In this document: positions 13,001 through 24,259 of the stretch, one piece after another
Layout: every line of letters begins with the position of its first letter
Numbering within the stretch: the stretch's first letter is position 1
The notes under the pieces: generated by a model
What the model was told of the DNA's origin: nothing
What the model saw: only the letters and a program-made list of their open reading frames with translations
Database searches by the model: none
Source: Lobosporangium transversale
Lineage: Eukaryota > Mortierellomycota > Mortierellomycetes > Mortierellales > Mortierellaceae
Length of the DNA: 64,000 nt
Assembly (NCBI RefSeq): GCF_002105155.1
Contig: NW_019028989.1
Span: 620,001 to 684,000, forward strand
Reading direction: 5' to 3'
Made by a program: the position numbers and the translations under genes

Positions 13001-14627
13001 ACACAACTGCCACTTAGATACCAATACAATCGGTAGCATTGGGCGTGCCATCCGAGATGGGTACACTGCTGGCTTGCGTTTGGAGCTCTTGGACCTCAAC
13101 GGCAATATTGCTTCAGATGGTGCTGATGTCATGACTCTTGCCAAAGGGATCGTCAAACACGCTGGCACACTTCAATGTCTCGATGTTGGTAACTGTCAGG
13201 TTACAGGCGATGGTATCAATCAAATCATGCATGCATTCGTTGCTAACCCAGATGTAGCGTCACATCTGCTGGAGACATTTAGCATCCATAATAATGCAGA
13301 GAGCAAAGTTAATTCCTTCATCTTGGATATGTTCTTGAAACATTCGATGCGCCTTGAGTCACTGAACCTTTCGGACTTGACCTCTTGGAGTAAGTCCCCA
13401 ATTTTAATGGCTGAGACTCTGACTAGCTGTGGTGGTAGTCTCAAGTCCTTGGATTTAAGTGGCATGGCATTGCACCCTTCTACACTGGATCAGGTCCTTA
13501 CTTGGCTCTCAAGCAGCGGTTGCAAGTCTCTGGAGCAGATCAAAGTCGAAGGATGCGGATTGGATGGCAACCAGCTTGCCAGTATCCTAGAGGCGATTGG
13601 TCAAAGCGGGAACCGTAAAATTGAGGTCCTCGCTGGACGGAACTTGCTTTCAGATGGACAAGATTTGCCCGACAACTTACTTGGTATCTTGGCTACTGGA
13701 GAGACAGCGACCTCTTTGGGCCTTCGAAGGACCTGCTGGAGTGAGTCGGCATTGCGCCAGCTGTTCGTTAGCTTGAGCCAGAGTTACACGCTCAAGAAGC
13801 TAGACTTGAGCGCTGTTTCGTTGGCGTCGAGCCGCGATCCTGATGTGGAAACATGTAAACTTTTAGGCCAAATGCTTGCTTCATCCGCAGGTCGCTTAGA
13901 GGAATTGTATATTCAGGGCGAGGAGACTCCAGAGTTGACATCTCGCATGGGCAGAAACTTATGGAGATCATTTGAGGGGCTAGGCCATAGTCGATACTTG
14001 GCTAGGCTCGATGTACGACGTAATCGATTCAAGGACGAAGGAGCCATGGCTCTTGCGGAAGCCCTTCGTGTCAACCAGAGCTTGGTTTGGTTGGATATGG
14101 ATGAGAATGATGTAAGTCTTCAGTTTGAATCCACATTAGACATCAAGGTGCAATAGCTTGGAAGGAAACTCATTGTTTATCTTCAATGCATCTTATAGGT
14201 GACAACGGACGGATTTAACGCAATCTTGTCTGCATTCTACCAGGGCGGTACTGAGCAGGTACCCACCAGCAGTCGGTATTACAACAGCACATTGTGCTAC
14301 TTTGAGCCTCCGGTGAGGGATGTAAATAAACAGACTCAGATGCTCAAGGATGCCATGTTGGAGACTTACAAGACCGAACAAGAAACACGGTTCTTGTTGA
14401 GCAACTCTACAGGTAAAGATGCGCGCGAGTGGAAGGAGCGTTTAGCACAAATCATTCGACAGCGCAGCCAGAGTTCTGAAGCGATCGCACGTCTTGAACG
14501 TGCAATTCAGGGTATTACAGCTATTGTGGACCGTAACAAGGCAGCCATGGATGCTGTGATTCGTGATCGAGAGCGCCGACGTGAACGAGATCACGGCTAC
14601 GATCAGACCAATGATCATCGGCACTAA
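10029..14627 (+). CDS. PH domain and leucine-rich-repeat protein (CARMIL-like layout)
   Basis: Three exons, 10029-10821, 11431-14111 and 14199-14627, splice in phase (1, then 0) to about 1,300 residues. The first 350 residues are Pro/Ser/Gln-rich and disordered. Next come two segments with the look of pleckstrin-homology folds: one around 11,660-12,050 (LILFGGTA...EYLMLTNSSLLKYK) and one around 12,280-12,590 (ALEGKVVVVAVGNSYIHIMP to a closing helix). From about 12,800 to 14,110 there is a ribonuclease-inhibitor-type leucine-rich-repeat array (for example LELLDLNGN, LKSLDLSGMAL, LARLDVRRNRF). The C-terminus is a charged coiled coil ending in an Arg-rich tail. PH followed by LRRs is the layout of CARMIL-type actin-regulating scaffolds; a role at the membrane or cytoskeleton is inferred. 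Intron 1 is unusually long (609 bases) and contains an alternative terminal exon. Confidence 0.8.
10976..11223 (+). CDS. Candidate alternative terminal exon encoding a tail anchor
   Basis: Inside intron 1 of the PH-LRR gene an acceptor (GTTTAG, ending 10975) can receive the exon-1 donor at 10821 in the correct phase (1). The resulting frame stays open for 82 codons: a charged linker beginning DTDNRNRGEKES, then a C-terminal hydrophobic helix (about STLIAMLGAMCFMLTSIFIY) ending only four residues before the stop. An AATAAA follows at 11393, just before the exon-2 acceptor. This would give a second product of about 346 residues with the same disordered N-terminus but a tail anchor instead of PH and LRR domains. 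It is predicted only from splice phase and hydrophobicity. Confidence 0.4.
11393..11398 (+). terminator. AATAAA inside intron 1 of the PH-LRR gene
   Basis: A canonical poly(A) signal sits 170 bases after the alternative stop (11223) and about 32 bases before the exon-2 acceptor, where it could end a short transcript. Confidence 0.35.
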
Positions 14628-14801
14628 GTACTAGAAAAAATAGAGAGCAAAGGAGATCAATCCAGGCAAAGAAACGAACAAGCTATTATTACTATGACTA
14701 TTTATGTTCACGTTTATACCCACGCATTCTCACGCCATTGCAAATATGATTTTTAGATTACATATATCACATGCATTTTAAATTAGTAAATATATCTCCT
14801 T

Positions 14802-14807
14802 AATAAA
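14802..14807 (+). terminator. AATAAA polyadenylation signal
   Basis: AATAAA lies about 175 bases after the PH-LRR stop and 43 bases before the next ATG (14850), so the two tandem genes are very closely packed. Confidence 0.45.
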
Positions 14808-14849
14808 TAATTTAATTCTGTTAATGTCTATTATTTGTTTGTTTTCCAC

Positions 14850-17729
14850 ATGCACAGACATGGCTGCCAGTTCATCGCACTTGCGAACCACAGTCGTAAA
14901 TTCCTCACTTGTGCATCTGCTGAATACATTATTCTCAGAACACGAACACGGATCAGTCTAGTTGGATCAAGGGCTCAATTCAGCACAAGGGTGTCACTAC
15001 GACTGTTTCAAGATCAAAGCACAGTAGCTATCACCGATTCTCATTCTTCAACAACAACCGCAGCAATAGCAGTGAAAGCCGCTGGTTTGACTTATAGGCC
15101 TGCTCTTGCTTCAAAGAGCAAATTTGTTATCAAACCATTGGCTACTGTCCGTACTCCACATCAACAAACAGAGCATCCATGGACATCACAGGAGGATGAC
15201 CTATTATTTGATCTTCGACAGCAAGGCAAAACATGGAGAGCTGTTAGTACTCAGCTCCAACGACCGATAGGATCGTGCTATTCTCGCTACTATCGCTTTC
15301 TGGACCCATTTCTAGCAGATGCAATCGAAGAGGATGATATGGACGAAGGTAGAGAACCAGATTATCAAGAATTTATGAAGAGCGCTATCGAAGCTAGTCA
15401 ACGAAATCTGGAAGCCAATGTCCCTCCAGCACGGTTAAGAAGAGCTAAGAAAGAAAAGTCGAGTGAGGCACCATTGCCATTGCCGTATTCAGTTCAAGGC
15501 CCATGGACGACTAAAGATCGAGAACGACTCGAGATGTTGGTCGTAGCTAAAACACCTTGGTCAGTCATTGCTCGGGATCTTGAACGAAACCAAGAGAGCT
15601 GCAAGGAGAAATGGCTCCGGATCCAAAAGACTCGTTTGGAGGAGAGGCGTATATCGAGACGAATTAGGGGCGATCGGTGGATGCAACTTTACAAGGAAGG
15701 ATTTACACCTTATCATCGGGATCAACTTGTTCAGGCGGTTGAGAAACAACTAAACGCCAAAAGAATTAATATAGAAGTAGGAAGAGGAGGAGGAGGCCGT
15801 TTCGACGATTATTATCCGTTATCCAGCTTACATGATCAGCAAAACAATGGCGAACCTTTTGCTATAGCGACACCGAACCAGATAGCACATTCCGGCGATT
15901 TTAATACCGGTACTTGTAACGGCCAAGTAATAACAGGAGGAGGGGGTGGGATGATAATAATCAATTGGGAAGCGGTTGCGTCTTCTCTGCACAACAAGTT
16001 TCCAGCAGATCGTCTGCAATCTATCTATCACGAGCTTGCTGCTGCAAAGCTGATATGGACTCCTGAAGAGGATGAACGACTTATGCGAGCTGTTATTCGA
16101 TTAGGGCCTCCCGAATTCCAGCCAAAAATTTGGACTATGATCAAAGATGCATTCGGAGATGTGGTCAGAACCTCTGAGGATTACAAGGCTCGATGGAGAA
16201 TCCTTGATCAGCCTCCGTTGGAGCGCGAGTGGGATGATTCTGAAAAGGTAAAATTTTGGCGACGATGGATGGAGTTACAACGCGGAGAAGAATCCTTATT
16301 GGCCACAGCGCCCTTCTCGAATACGAGCAGAAATCCTTCACTTCTTTCTCAGGCTGAGGCAATCGAAACTAAAACAGGCGAACAAAGTGAAGGAGCAGTG
16401 GTGGGGACTCCGTGGAAAGACTGGGCAATTTTGAAGGAGTCCATGTGGGACATCATTGCCGAAGGGCTAGAGTACAGACATGGGCGAGACTGTGAGCTTT
16501 ATTTTAAGCAGACCACTCTTAGGTTTCCAAAAGACCCAGAGCTGTTTCGATATTTGACACATGAAGTCGCTAAAGTTTATTTAGAACCACGCAAAGTTCA
16601 TTGGACGCCTGAGACGTCTAGGTTGCTAGTAGCTACGGTGAATACGTATCGGCAGGCCAATAAGACCATTAACTGGCGATCAGTGGCACAAATCCTTGGT
16701 GACAGATTCACCATGAAGCAATGTGAATATCGATGGGATTATTGGTCACAAAAGCAAAAACAAGTAATTGATCAACAGAACTCAGCAACACTGGACTCAA
16801 ATGGGACTGAAGGAGCAACAGAAACAGCTATGTTGAGTGCTAAGCAAGATGGTATTGATATTCAGCCCAATGAAAGCCATAATACATTAGCTGTCATAGA
16901 GGATATTGAACGGGCTAAACCTCGTTTATGGACAGATCGGGAATTGGAGCTGCTGAATCAAGGTGTGCAAGAATATGGGCACAGTTGGGCGCAGATTCGG
17001 AATACTCTCTTACCACATCGGACGACTAAAGCGCTTTATGAACGTTACTGGCGTAGTCAAGCTAAAAAGCATGGCCGGTTTACAGAACGGGAAAGAAGCC
17101 TACTGGAGACTGCAATCCAAACACTGGGAGAAGACGCAGATTGGGCTTTGATTGCAAGCCAAGTTCCAGGCAGAACCGCCAGTCAATGTCGAAAAAATTG
17201 GAAATATAGTCGGACACACCATGTTGCAAAATTGGGTGAACCTTGGACTGACCAGGATGTCGCAAGGCTTAAAGAGGCAGTACATCGGTTTGGAACTAAG
17301 AAATGGACATTGGTTTCTGAATATGTCGTAGGCAAGACGGTGAGTCAGTGTCGATATTATTGGCGCGACAAATTGGATCCGAGCGTTAACCGCAAGCCAT
17401 GGTCTGGAATGGAGCTAGATAAGCTGATGGAGCGGGTTGAAAAGATTATGGCGCGTAAGGACGAGGAGGAAAGGCTTCGGAACCAGGAATATCAGACGCG
17501 GGAGATGGAGAAGACCGATGGTAGTCTTGGTTCAAAAGATGTGAAACAGATAAACAAAAAGAAAGCGAACGAACTAGTTCATTTGGACCTTACACCGCGG
17601 TTTAAGGGCAAAAGAAAAATTGACTGGAAAGAAGTAGCTGAAGGAATGGATGGTCGCACGCCTGAACAATGCAGAGCACGCTTCAAAGCCAACCGTGAAC
17701 TCTATCGTATTCAAGAGGAAGACTATTAA
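14850..17729 (+). CDS. Multi-Myb/SANT repeat protein
   Basis: A single exon of 960 codons starts at the first ATG. At least eight Myb/SANT-like helix-turn-helix repeats are visible by their spaced tryptophans, including HPWTSQEDDLLFDLR, GPWTTKDRERLEML, IWTPEEDERLMRAV, VHWTPETSRLLVAT, RLWTDRELELLNQG, GRFTERERSLLETA and EPWTDQDVARLKEA, plus a degenerate one near the C-terminus (KIDWKEVAEGMDGRTPEQCR). Arrays like this occur in SNAPc4/SNAP190 and in fungal Myb regulators that bind DNA. The first 60 residues are unusual: rich in Arg, Ser, His and hydrophobics with almost no acidic residues, resembling a mitochondrial presequence. Whether it acts in the nucleus or mitochondrion cannot be settled from the sequence. 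The EFG1 gene begins about 200 bases downstream on the same strand. Confidence 0.8.
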   Translation: MHRHGCQFIALANHSRKFLTCASAEYIILRTRTRISLVGSRAQFSTRVSLRLFQDQSTVAITDSHSSTTTAAIAVKAAGLTYRPALASKSKFVIKPLATVRTPHQQTEHPWTSQEDDLLFDLRQQGKTWRAVSTQLQRPIGSCYSRYYRFLDPFLADAIEEDDMDEGREPDYQEFMKSAIEASQRNLEANVPPARLRRAKKEKSSEAPLPLPYSVQGPWTTKDRERLEMLVVAKTPWSVIARDLERNQESCKEKWLRIQKTRLEERRISRRIRGDRWMQLYKEGFTPYHRDQLVQAVEKQLNAKRINIEVGRGGGGRFDDYYPLSSLHDQQNNGEPFAIATPNQIAHSGDFNTGTCNGQVITGGGGGMIIINWEAVASSLHNKFPADRLQSIYHELAAAKLIWTPEEDERLMRAVIRLGPPEFQPKIWTMIKDAFGDVVRTSEDYKARWRILDQPPLEREWDDSEKVKFWRRWMELQRGEESLLATAPFSNTSRNPSLLSQAEAIETKTGEQSEGAVVGTPWKDWAILKESMWDIIAEGLEYRHGRDCELYFKQTTLRFPKDPELFRYLTHEVAKVYLEPRKVHWTPETSRLLVATVNTYRQANKTINWRSVAQILGDRFTMKQCEYRWDYWSQKQKQVIDQQNSATLDSNGTEGATETAMLSAKQDGIDIQPNESHNTLAVIEDIERAKPRLWTDRELELLNQGVQEYGHSWAQIRNTLLPHRTTKALYERYWRSQAKKHGRFTERERSLLETAIQTLGEDADWALIASQVPGRTASQCRKNWKYSRTHHVAKLGEPWTDQDVARLKEAVHRFGTKKWTLVSEYVVGKTVSQCRYYWRDKLDPSVNRKPWSGMELDKLMERVEKIMARKDEEERLRNQEYQTREMEKTDGSLGSKDVKQINKKKANELVHLDLTPRFKGKRKIDWKEVAEGMDGRTPEQCRARFKANRELYRIQEEDY

Positions 17730-17746
17730 AAGTATCAATAACAAAT

Positions 17747-17770
17747 AAAAAAAAAAAAAAAAAAAAAAAA
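17747..17770. repeat. Poly(A) tract, followed by two poly(T) tracts
   Basis: The 200-base gap between the Myb gene and EFG1 holds a 24-nt A run here and T runs at about 17797-17814 and 17872-17895. Together they make up much of the EFG1 upstream region, which ends with a TATATATATA stretch at 17896-17906. Confidence 0.9.
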
Positions 17771-17926
17771 GTGACTTTACTGTGGCTTTTGTATTTTTTT
17801 TTTTTTTTTTTTTTCCATGCTTGGTCAAAAAGTATTACTTCCAACAATCGCATTCTCCATCCCACCATCCTCTTTTTTTTTTTTTTTTTTTTTTTATATA
17901 TATATATCAACAAAAATATAGAGACG

Positions 17927-19713
17927 ATGCCAGCCGCCAAAAAAATTGTAAATCCAGAAAAGGAGCTTCGAGGAAAGAAGCCCTATAACCGTCATGGATA
18001 TGGTGGACAAAAGAAGACATACCAAGCAAAGCCCAAAAAATTGGATGAGGGCGAAGTATTTGAGAGTGCAGCGGCTTTGAAGAAAAAGCTTCGCGACACT
18101 TTGAGACTATTGAGTAAAAACCCTAAGATGCCCGCAGATATCCGACAGGAGCATGAGCGACGTGTTGAAGCCTTGAAACTGCAGATTGCAGAGAAACAAG
18201 TCAATCAAACGGAACAAAAGATGGCTACTAAGTACCGCATGCTAAAATTTTTTGGTAAGTTTAATAACAATATATATATGACTATAAAAGACAGATATTC
18301 AATGTTAATTTCTTTCTTCTATTTTTTTTTTTTTTTTTTTTTTTTTTTTGTCTTGCAGAGTCCAAGAAAGCAGACCGCAAGATCAAGGTGTTTATGCGGC
18401 AACATCCCAACTGGGAGTCAAATGAAGATGAGAAAAAGGAATTGGAATCGTTGAAACTGGATTTGGCTTATATTCAGCATTTTCCGAAAACACAGAAATA
18501 TATCTCACTTTATCCTCATGAGAATGCGGACGATCCAAAAGTGGCTAGAACCCGAGATGAGATTCGAGAGAAGATTCGCGTCGGTTTAGAATCAGGTCAT
18601 ATCCAACAGTTTATAAAGGAGGCGAGGGACGAAGCTAAGGCCAAAATCATTAACACCAAAAAAGATATGAAGATGACAACCGAAGAAGCCATTCGATTAA
18701 CGGCTGAAAAGATTAACAGCAGCAAGCAGAAGAAGCTTAGATATGATGATCATGATAGCCAGGACCCGCTTGCTGCTCGTGCGAAGGCAACTGCCGAGCG
18801 TGATGCTGCCAAATCAAAGCCACAACAACAGCAAGCCGTAGAGACGGAAGAAGAGACATTCTTTGAGACTGTACCACTCAAAGTTGTTCCTGCAGCAGAA
18901 GTGAAGACCGTAGGAACACCAACAACACCCAAAAGCAATAAGCAGCAACAGGATAATAACAATGAGCCTGCCAAGAAGAAGGCCAAGGTAGAAAAGAAGG
19001 CCAGCGCTCCAGCACATCCAAGCCAAGAGCTGTCAAGGAATGGGCAGCAATCCACGGTGAAGCACCTCGGAAAGGAGCAGCAGCAGCAGCAGAAACAGAA
19101 AGAGCAGGCTGGAAAGGAGCAACTTAAAGCGGACACAAAGAAAGAGGCTGCTGCAGGAGTTACTGCTAGTGGAGACTCACAGCCTGCTGGAGACAGTGAA
19201 GTCAAAAAATTGGGCAAGTGGGCAAGGAAAGCCATGCGTGCTCATTCTGCAGCTGCAGCAAAGGAAATTAATTCTGCTGCTGTCGAGACAACGACTACAG
19301 GACTAGAGCCTACGTTAGATGACAAAAATGTGCCCGAGAAGAAAGAGATATCTGATACAGGAAAGGCTACAGTTACAAAGGAAAGCTCATCCGAGGAGAA
19401 CATGAAGCCTACTGAGAAGAGCAAGGACAAGGAGAAGCATTTGGAGTCAGAAAAGATGACCAAAGTGAAACAAATGATGGAGGAGAAGAAAGGTAAAGAG
19501 CCAAACAATGCTGACACACCCAAGATCACAACATTGAAGATCGACCCTACTGATGACAGGGACAATGATCTATCAGAAGACAGTAGCAGTGATAATGAAC
19601 AACCTATAGCACCAATTCGGAAAGTTGTCAAGGTGGATGAGTCGTTGTTAAAGGAGTTACCTGAGGTCCCTAAACGACGTGGTGGTCGCAATTTGAACAA
19701 ATTTAAAAAGTAG
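17927..19713 (+). CDS. EFG1: rRNA-processing protein EFG1
   Basis: Exons 17927-18254 and 18359-19713 join in phase 1; the intron carries a 28-nt poly(T) run before its TTGCAG acceptor. The product is 560 residues. The N-terminal 200 residues match the Efg1 family: a basic start (MPAAKKIVNPEKELRGKKP), then a helical coiled-coil region with LRDTLRLLSKNPKMPADIR, RRVEALKLQIAEK, KYRMLKFFESKKADRKI and the conserved HFPKTQKYISLYP. Efg1 is a nucleolar factor of the small-subunit processome needed for 18S rRNA maturation. The yeast protein is only about 230 residues; the remaining 340 residues here are a lysine/glutamate/glutamine-rich disordered extension ending in a basic tail (KRRGGRNLNKFKK), which could act as a nucleolar localisation signal. 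The family call is confident; the role of the extension is unknown. Confidence 0.88.
18321..18349. repeat. Poly(T) tract in the EFG1 intron
   Basis: A T run of about 28 nt directly precedes the TCTTGCAG acceptor and serves as an extreme polypyrimidine tract. Confidence 0.9.
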
Positions 19714-19746
19714 GATATCACAAATCTAGCATATCACCTGAATTAT

Positions 19747-19752
19747 AATAAA
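19747..19752 (+). terminator. AATAAA polyadenylation signal of EFG1
   Basis: AATAAA lies 34 bases after the EFG1 stop codon. The convergent protease gene has its own signal at 19811, so the two 3' ends are separated by less than 150 bases. Confidence 0.55.
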
Positions 19753-19810
19753 GACCTTTCGAAAATATAAAAATAAAAGGCCTTACTTACTATAAGCAAA
19801 AAGTTTCCGG

Positions 19811-19816
19811 TTTATT
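19811..19816 (-). terminator. AATAAA polyadenylation signal of the protease gene (minus strand)
   Basis: TTTATT on the plus strand reads AATAAA on the minus strand, 43 bases past the protease stop codon at 19859. Confidence 0.5.
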
Positions 19817-19858
19817 ATTAAGAATAATGTTGCAAGGAGAAAAAAGATAGAAAATAAA

Positions 19859-22800
19859 TCATGGCTGTTTCCCCCGTTTGATAGTTATAATGGGGCTAGA
19901 CCAACGTTCAACGTTATTAGGTCGGCCGCGGACACCCCATGGCTTAAGCGCTTTGATCACAAGACGGTATCGACCATTAGGCAAGGCTCTAGTCACATCG
20001 TTTTTCTTTTTCTTCTTGTGCTTCTTATGTCCTTTTCTTTCGCCCTTTCCTTTGCCTTTGTCTGCAATCCCATCACTTCCATGACCACTATTCTCTCTAT
20101 TCTCTCTAGCAACAGCATCATGATTTTGTAAAAGTAAGTCACCCATCCATGAGAACATCTGGATGGCGTCCTCTGAAGAGCCACTTCGTGTGACCCATGG
20201 ATTGAAGCCATTAGGAATTAGTCCCAGTATTCTGGGTAAACATCGTGGCCGCCGTCGTAGGCCCTTCCCACCATCAGCACCACGCCTTCTATCCACAACC
20301 GGTCGTGCAGAGTTAGCTTGTTCCTTTTTATTGACCTTGTATCGCCTTCGCCTGCTTTTGTATTTGTTCCTCTGCGTCTTCTCCCGGTTAAGACGCATCA
20401 CCTTCTCGACAGCAGAAGGTTGTAGCATTACACGTGAGTAGCCTTCATAAGGCATGTACAGACCACTCGGCATAAATGCCAGCTCTTGTGATCGAGCCAA
20501 GCGTTCTTTCATCAGCGCCAGCCTTATTGGATCTAAATCCAGATCAAAATTCACACTTTTATCTGAACCCCCTTTCTCTCTTGTCACATTCTTCACTCCT
20601 CCAGCATCCTTACCCAGTTTTGATATTCGACTCTTAGCTAAGACTTGGGCTTGTGCCTGAGCTACCACCTGCTCAGCTTCTCGGAGTCTCTCATCAGTCT
20701 CGATTTGGAAGGAGCCCTGTTCAGAGCCTCCAATTTCCAGTCGAATCCTGTCACCTCCACCACCAGGACCATGATCATCATCACAAACTGACTCAGCTTC
20801 GATGGTTAAGAGGGCTGTAGGGAAATTGATGGAGATTAAGATCTGGACCCAGTCTTGATTATGCTTCCCCACGACTACGCGTTCAAAGCTGTCGCGATAA
20901 AGATCTTTGATGGTATCCTTCTTAATTTTACCTTTCCCCTTGTGCTTCCCTCCAACTCCCTTTCCAAGTGGTGCAAAAGCTGCTTGATCATATCCTGACC
21001 TAAACTCAAATATGGGACCAGTTTGGCTCACAAGACTTTGAGGCTTGGTGAGGGCATGTGAGAATGTATATCGATCGAGCTTCAACGCAGGATATTTTAG
21101 TCCAGGATTTAAAATGGGGATTCCAGCCAGATAGCCATGCATTCCACCATATGAGACCATACTTGAGCCACAGATCTCACCCTTGTCTGTCCAGCATTTA
21201 AATTCTAGGAACCCACTGTAAAGCCATCGCTCCTGAATATCAAGATCATTGGGTGGTTGAATGTGGACACGGATCTTCCCGTTTGTGCCTGGGTGGAGAA
21301 CAAGCTCTTTTGGTGACATGCTCACTCCACTTGAACTGATCTCTGAGGTCCGAAGGCGTGATTGGTTCACAGGGATGTAGTTATTGCCGTCCCTTTCAAA
21401 GCCATTGATTGAAAGTGCAGGGCGATGGACCAATCGCCAAATCCTAGTTGAACTGGATAAAGCTGGGTTGGTAAATGTGATTTCATGGTCCAATTTTTGG
21501 AATTGGGTGTCATTCAGGTACAATGCAGTAGGTGTGACAATCGTTGGGGGGTCGGTTGCAAAGAGCTTTTTTAGCGACACTAGTCCTCCGCCTTGCTGGT
21601 AGACCGAAGCTAGGCCAATTGCAGAACTGGGCCGGGCTGTTGGAACGGCAGTAGACTGAAGGAGATTCAATAGGGTCAATGCATCTGTTTTACCAAATTT
21701 AGACAGGTATAGTGCTTGAATGCCTGCCATATAGGGTGACGCCATGGAAGTGCCTTGCAACGTTGCAAGTCCACCTTTGGCAAGAGGGAATGTCGAATGG
21801 ATCATGCCTCCTGGGGCTACGATATCTGGTTTATATCTCAATCGTGCATCAGGTCCCCATGATGAGAAATCTGAGACTTTGCCGCCACTAGCCAACTGTA
21901 AAATCTGATCCGTACCCGAAAAATTTACTGTAAGCTTTTTGCCCTGGCTTTTATACTTTGAACATCTCGGAGATGTCATTGCATCAAGGATTATGGTGGC
22001 ATCTTCAAATGACAATCCCGCGGCAGAGACGTTATTGCTATTCACAGTCATACTCAATGGTTGCTGCTGAGGAACAGTGTCATATACGAGCATTCCCCCT
22101 AACTTAGCTGCAACTACTAGCTTCGCTTTTTCATCAAAAGTGCAATCGCCACGGCGCAGAAGTACTACGATATGTGACATGGGTGTTTGGAGGCTTTTGG
22201 AAATCAGTGTTGGATCATAGGCATGACAGCCTTTTAGATTAGACATTGGGATATAGACCATATAGTCGATATCATTCCTGAAAGAAGTCACAGGGATATC
22301 CAAATCATTGGCAGCCATGATTATAGCAATCCTTCCCACAGAACTGCTCTCCTTGTGAGCTGAGTCTTCCGATAGCCCTGTTGTTCCATAGCCTTGTTGA
22401 TTCGTTGTTTTCCAGTAGAGATCGCCTGCGATTCCAAGGAACTGTGTATTATCGACACTTCCTACCGCAATAGCGCCCACAGCCGTGGCTGGTGCAGCGT
22501 CTTCGAAGAGCCCTAGTTCTCCATCATTACCATTTGCAATAGCTATATGTAGCCCCTTGTCAATATATGCGCTACATGCAATTGCAAAAGGTTCATCGGG
22601 CCACCCTGATGATCCACCCAGCGATAAATTCACGACGTCCATACCATCCCTATAAGCTGCCTTGAGCGCTGCAAGCAGAACATCATCGCTTACGTCTCCA
22701 CCGCACCCGAAAACCCGGTATGCGCCAAGTGTAACTAAATTATTAAAAAAAAAAAATTTACTTCATGCCCTATTTTAAACTTTTTCACAATATGCAGTGC

Positions 22801-24259
22801 ATTTTTTTTTTTTTTTTTTTTAATTACCATCTGGTGCAACGCCTACAAAACCTTGCGGCCCCAATGTGTCAGGGCCCTCATTTCGAGCAGCGACGATCCC
22901 AGCTACATGAGTCCCATGCCCTCCACAGTCCATTGGATCGTTATCAGGTTTGGGTATATCCTTTTCGGGATTACCACTATCATAGTCATCTCCTACGAAA
23001 TCGTGTCCGTACGCAACTTTGCATCCTGGACCAAAACATCCTCCTAGAGCTGGGTGTGTGTAGTCGATACCTGTATCTATGGTATTAAAGGTGCGAAGTA
23101 AGGAAGAAATGAGTTTTTTTTTTTTTTTTTTTTTTTTTTTCGTATGTGTATTCAAAGCACGCTATAGTATAAACTTAATTGTTATTATACCAATAATCCC
23201 AACTTTGATGCCTTTTCCTGTCAGGTTCAATTTTTGATGAACTGCGGTTACCCCTGTCAAAATATGGGCTGATTGCAGATGGGGCCTAACCGCCTTGAGT
23301 GGGCCTAATGGCAGTTCTCTGGGCCTCTTTCGTGTTCTCTGATAAGGAGTGCATATAAAACAAACACCAATAAAACAACGACATAGATTGAAACGGATCA
23401 ATTAAAGTGTGAATGCTTAAATGTAACGGCAATAAGAGGAGGTTTAGGCTGCTGGTGATTTACTTACCACAGGATAGATTCCAATTACTCCATCTAGCGC
23501 TGCAACATCCTCCAGCTTATCAGCCCCTCCTTCCAATCTAAACGAGATCACGTTCAACACATCATCTTCATCAATGCCAAACTCGTGCCGGATGACTACT
23601 CGGCCAGGAAGGGTTTCAAGTGCATTTAGTACTGCCGCATGCTGTGCTTTAGCTTCCTTTGTTCCTGGTGGCGCTGAAAGTCGCGCATAGTAGGTCTGGG
23701 CCGATCGTTGTTCCGATAGTGTTGCAATGTGGCTATCGTCACCTTGCTCTGGACTGAGCTCAGATGATGGCGGTGATGGTGTAGAAAGAGAGGGAGGGGA
23801 AGGATATGGTGTGAAGGCTAGAGAAGCCTTTTGCCTACTTTGCCGCTGTTCCTTCTTATCATAGCCATATGCCGCCTCACAGTTTTTATTATTCCTATTG
23901 CAGCCATTGGTGCCAATATAGGCGCCGCTTTTGTAATCTTCAAAATCATCCCCAGCAGACATGCTTTCAAGAAACGAAGGCTTGGGATTATCAGAAGACA
24001 ATGCGAGAGAATTTTGTCGATGGATTTGCTGTTGGCGCTGTCCTAATGTTTCAGTCATGGAGCTATATGGTGGCACATGGTTGGAATGTAAAGATGCCAA
24101 TCCTTCTACTGATGGGTTTGCTCCTTGCTCTTTGGCTTCCAAGGCGCAGACTGATGCGATTGAAGTGCTCTTGAATGTGTGCCAGGGTGGGACGCTGATA
24201 GTGCCTAGAATAAACATTAATGCTATATGGATACAGACTGACACAATTACGCGTCTCAT
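19859..24259 (-). CDS. Secreted subtilisin-like serine protease (S8A, PA insert)
   Basis: Four exons in transcript order (23468-24259, 23191-23293, 22828-23076, 19859-22734) have closing phases and give 1,339 residues. The start [20 protein letters not shown] is a signal peptide, followed by a Ser/Pro-rich propeptide and an inhibitor_I9-like segment. The catalytic triad is present: Asp in DTGIDYTHP (about residue 299), His in GHGTHVAG (about 352) and Ser in GTSMASP (about 710), with the oxyanion Asn in [10 protein letters not shown] protease-associated insert lies between His and Ser, as in minor extracellular protease Vpr and other large fungal subtilases, which degrade extracellular protein. 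An Fn3-like region follows the catalytic domain. The last 200 residues are strikingly Lys/Arg-rich ([19 protein letters not shown]), which is odd for a secreted enzyme. Introns 2 and 3 contain poly(A) tracts on the sense strand. Confidence 0.88.
23114..23140. repeat. Homopolymer tract in a protease intron
   Basis: A 27-nt T run on the plus strand (A on the sense strand) lies in intron 2 of the protease gene. A similar run occupies 22802-22821 in intron 3, immediately after the donor. Confidence 0.9.

Noticed and set aside
18750-19235. 161-codon minus-strand frame opposite EFG1
   Set aside because: Cys/Phe/Ser-rich mirror of the Lys/Gln-rich EFG1 tail; EFG1 is clearly the real gene.
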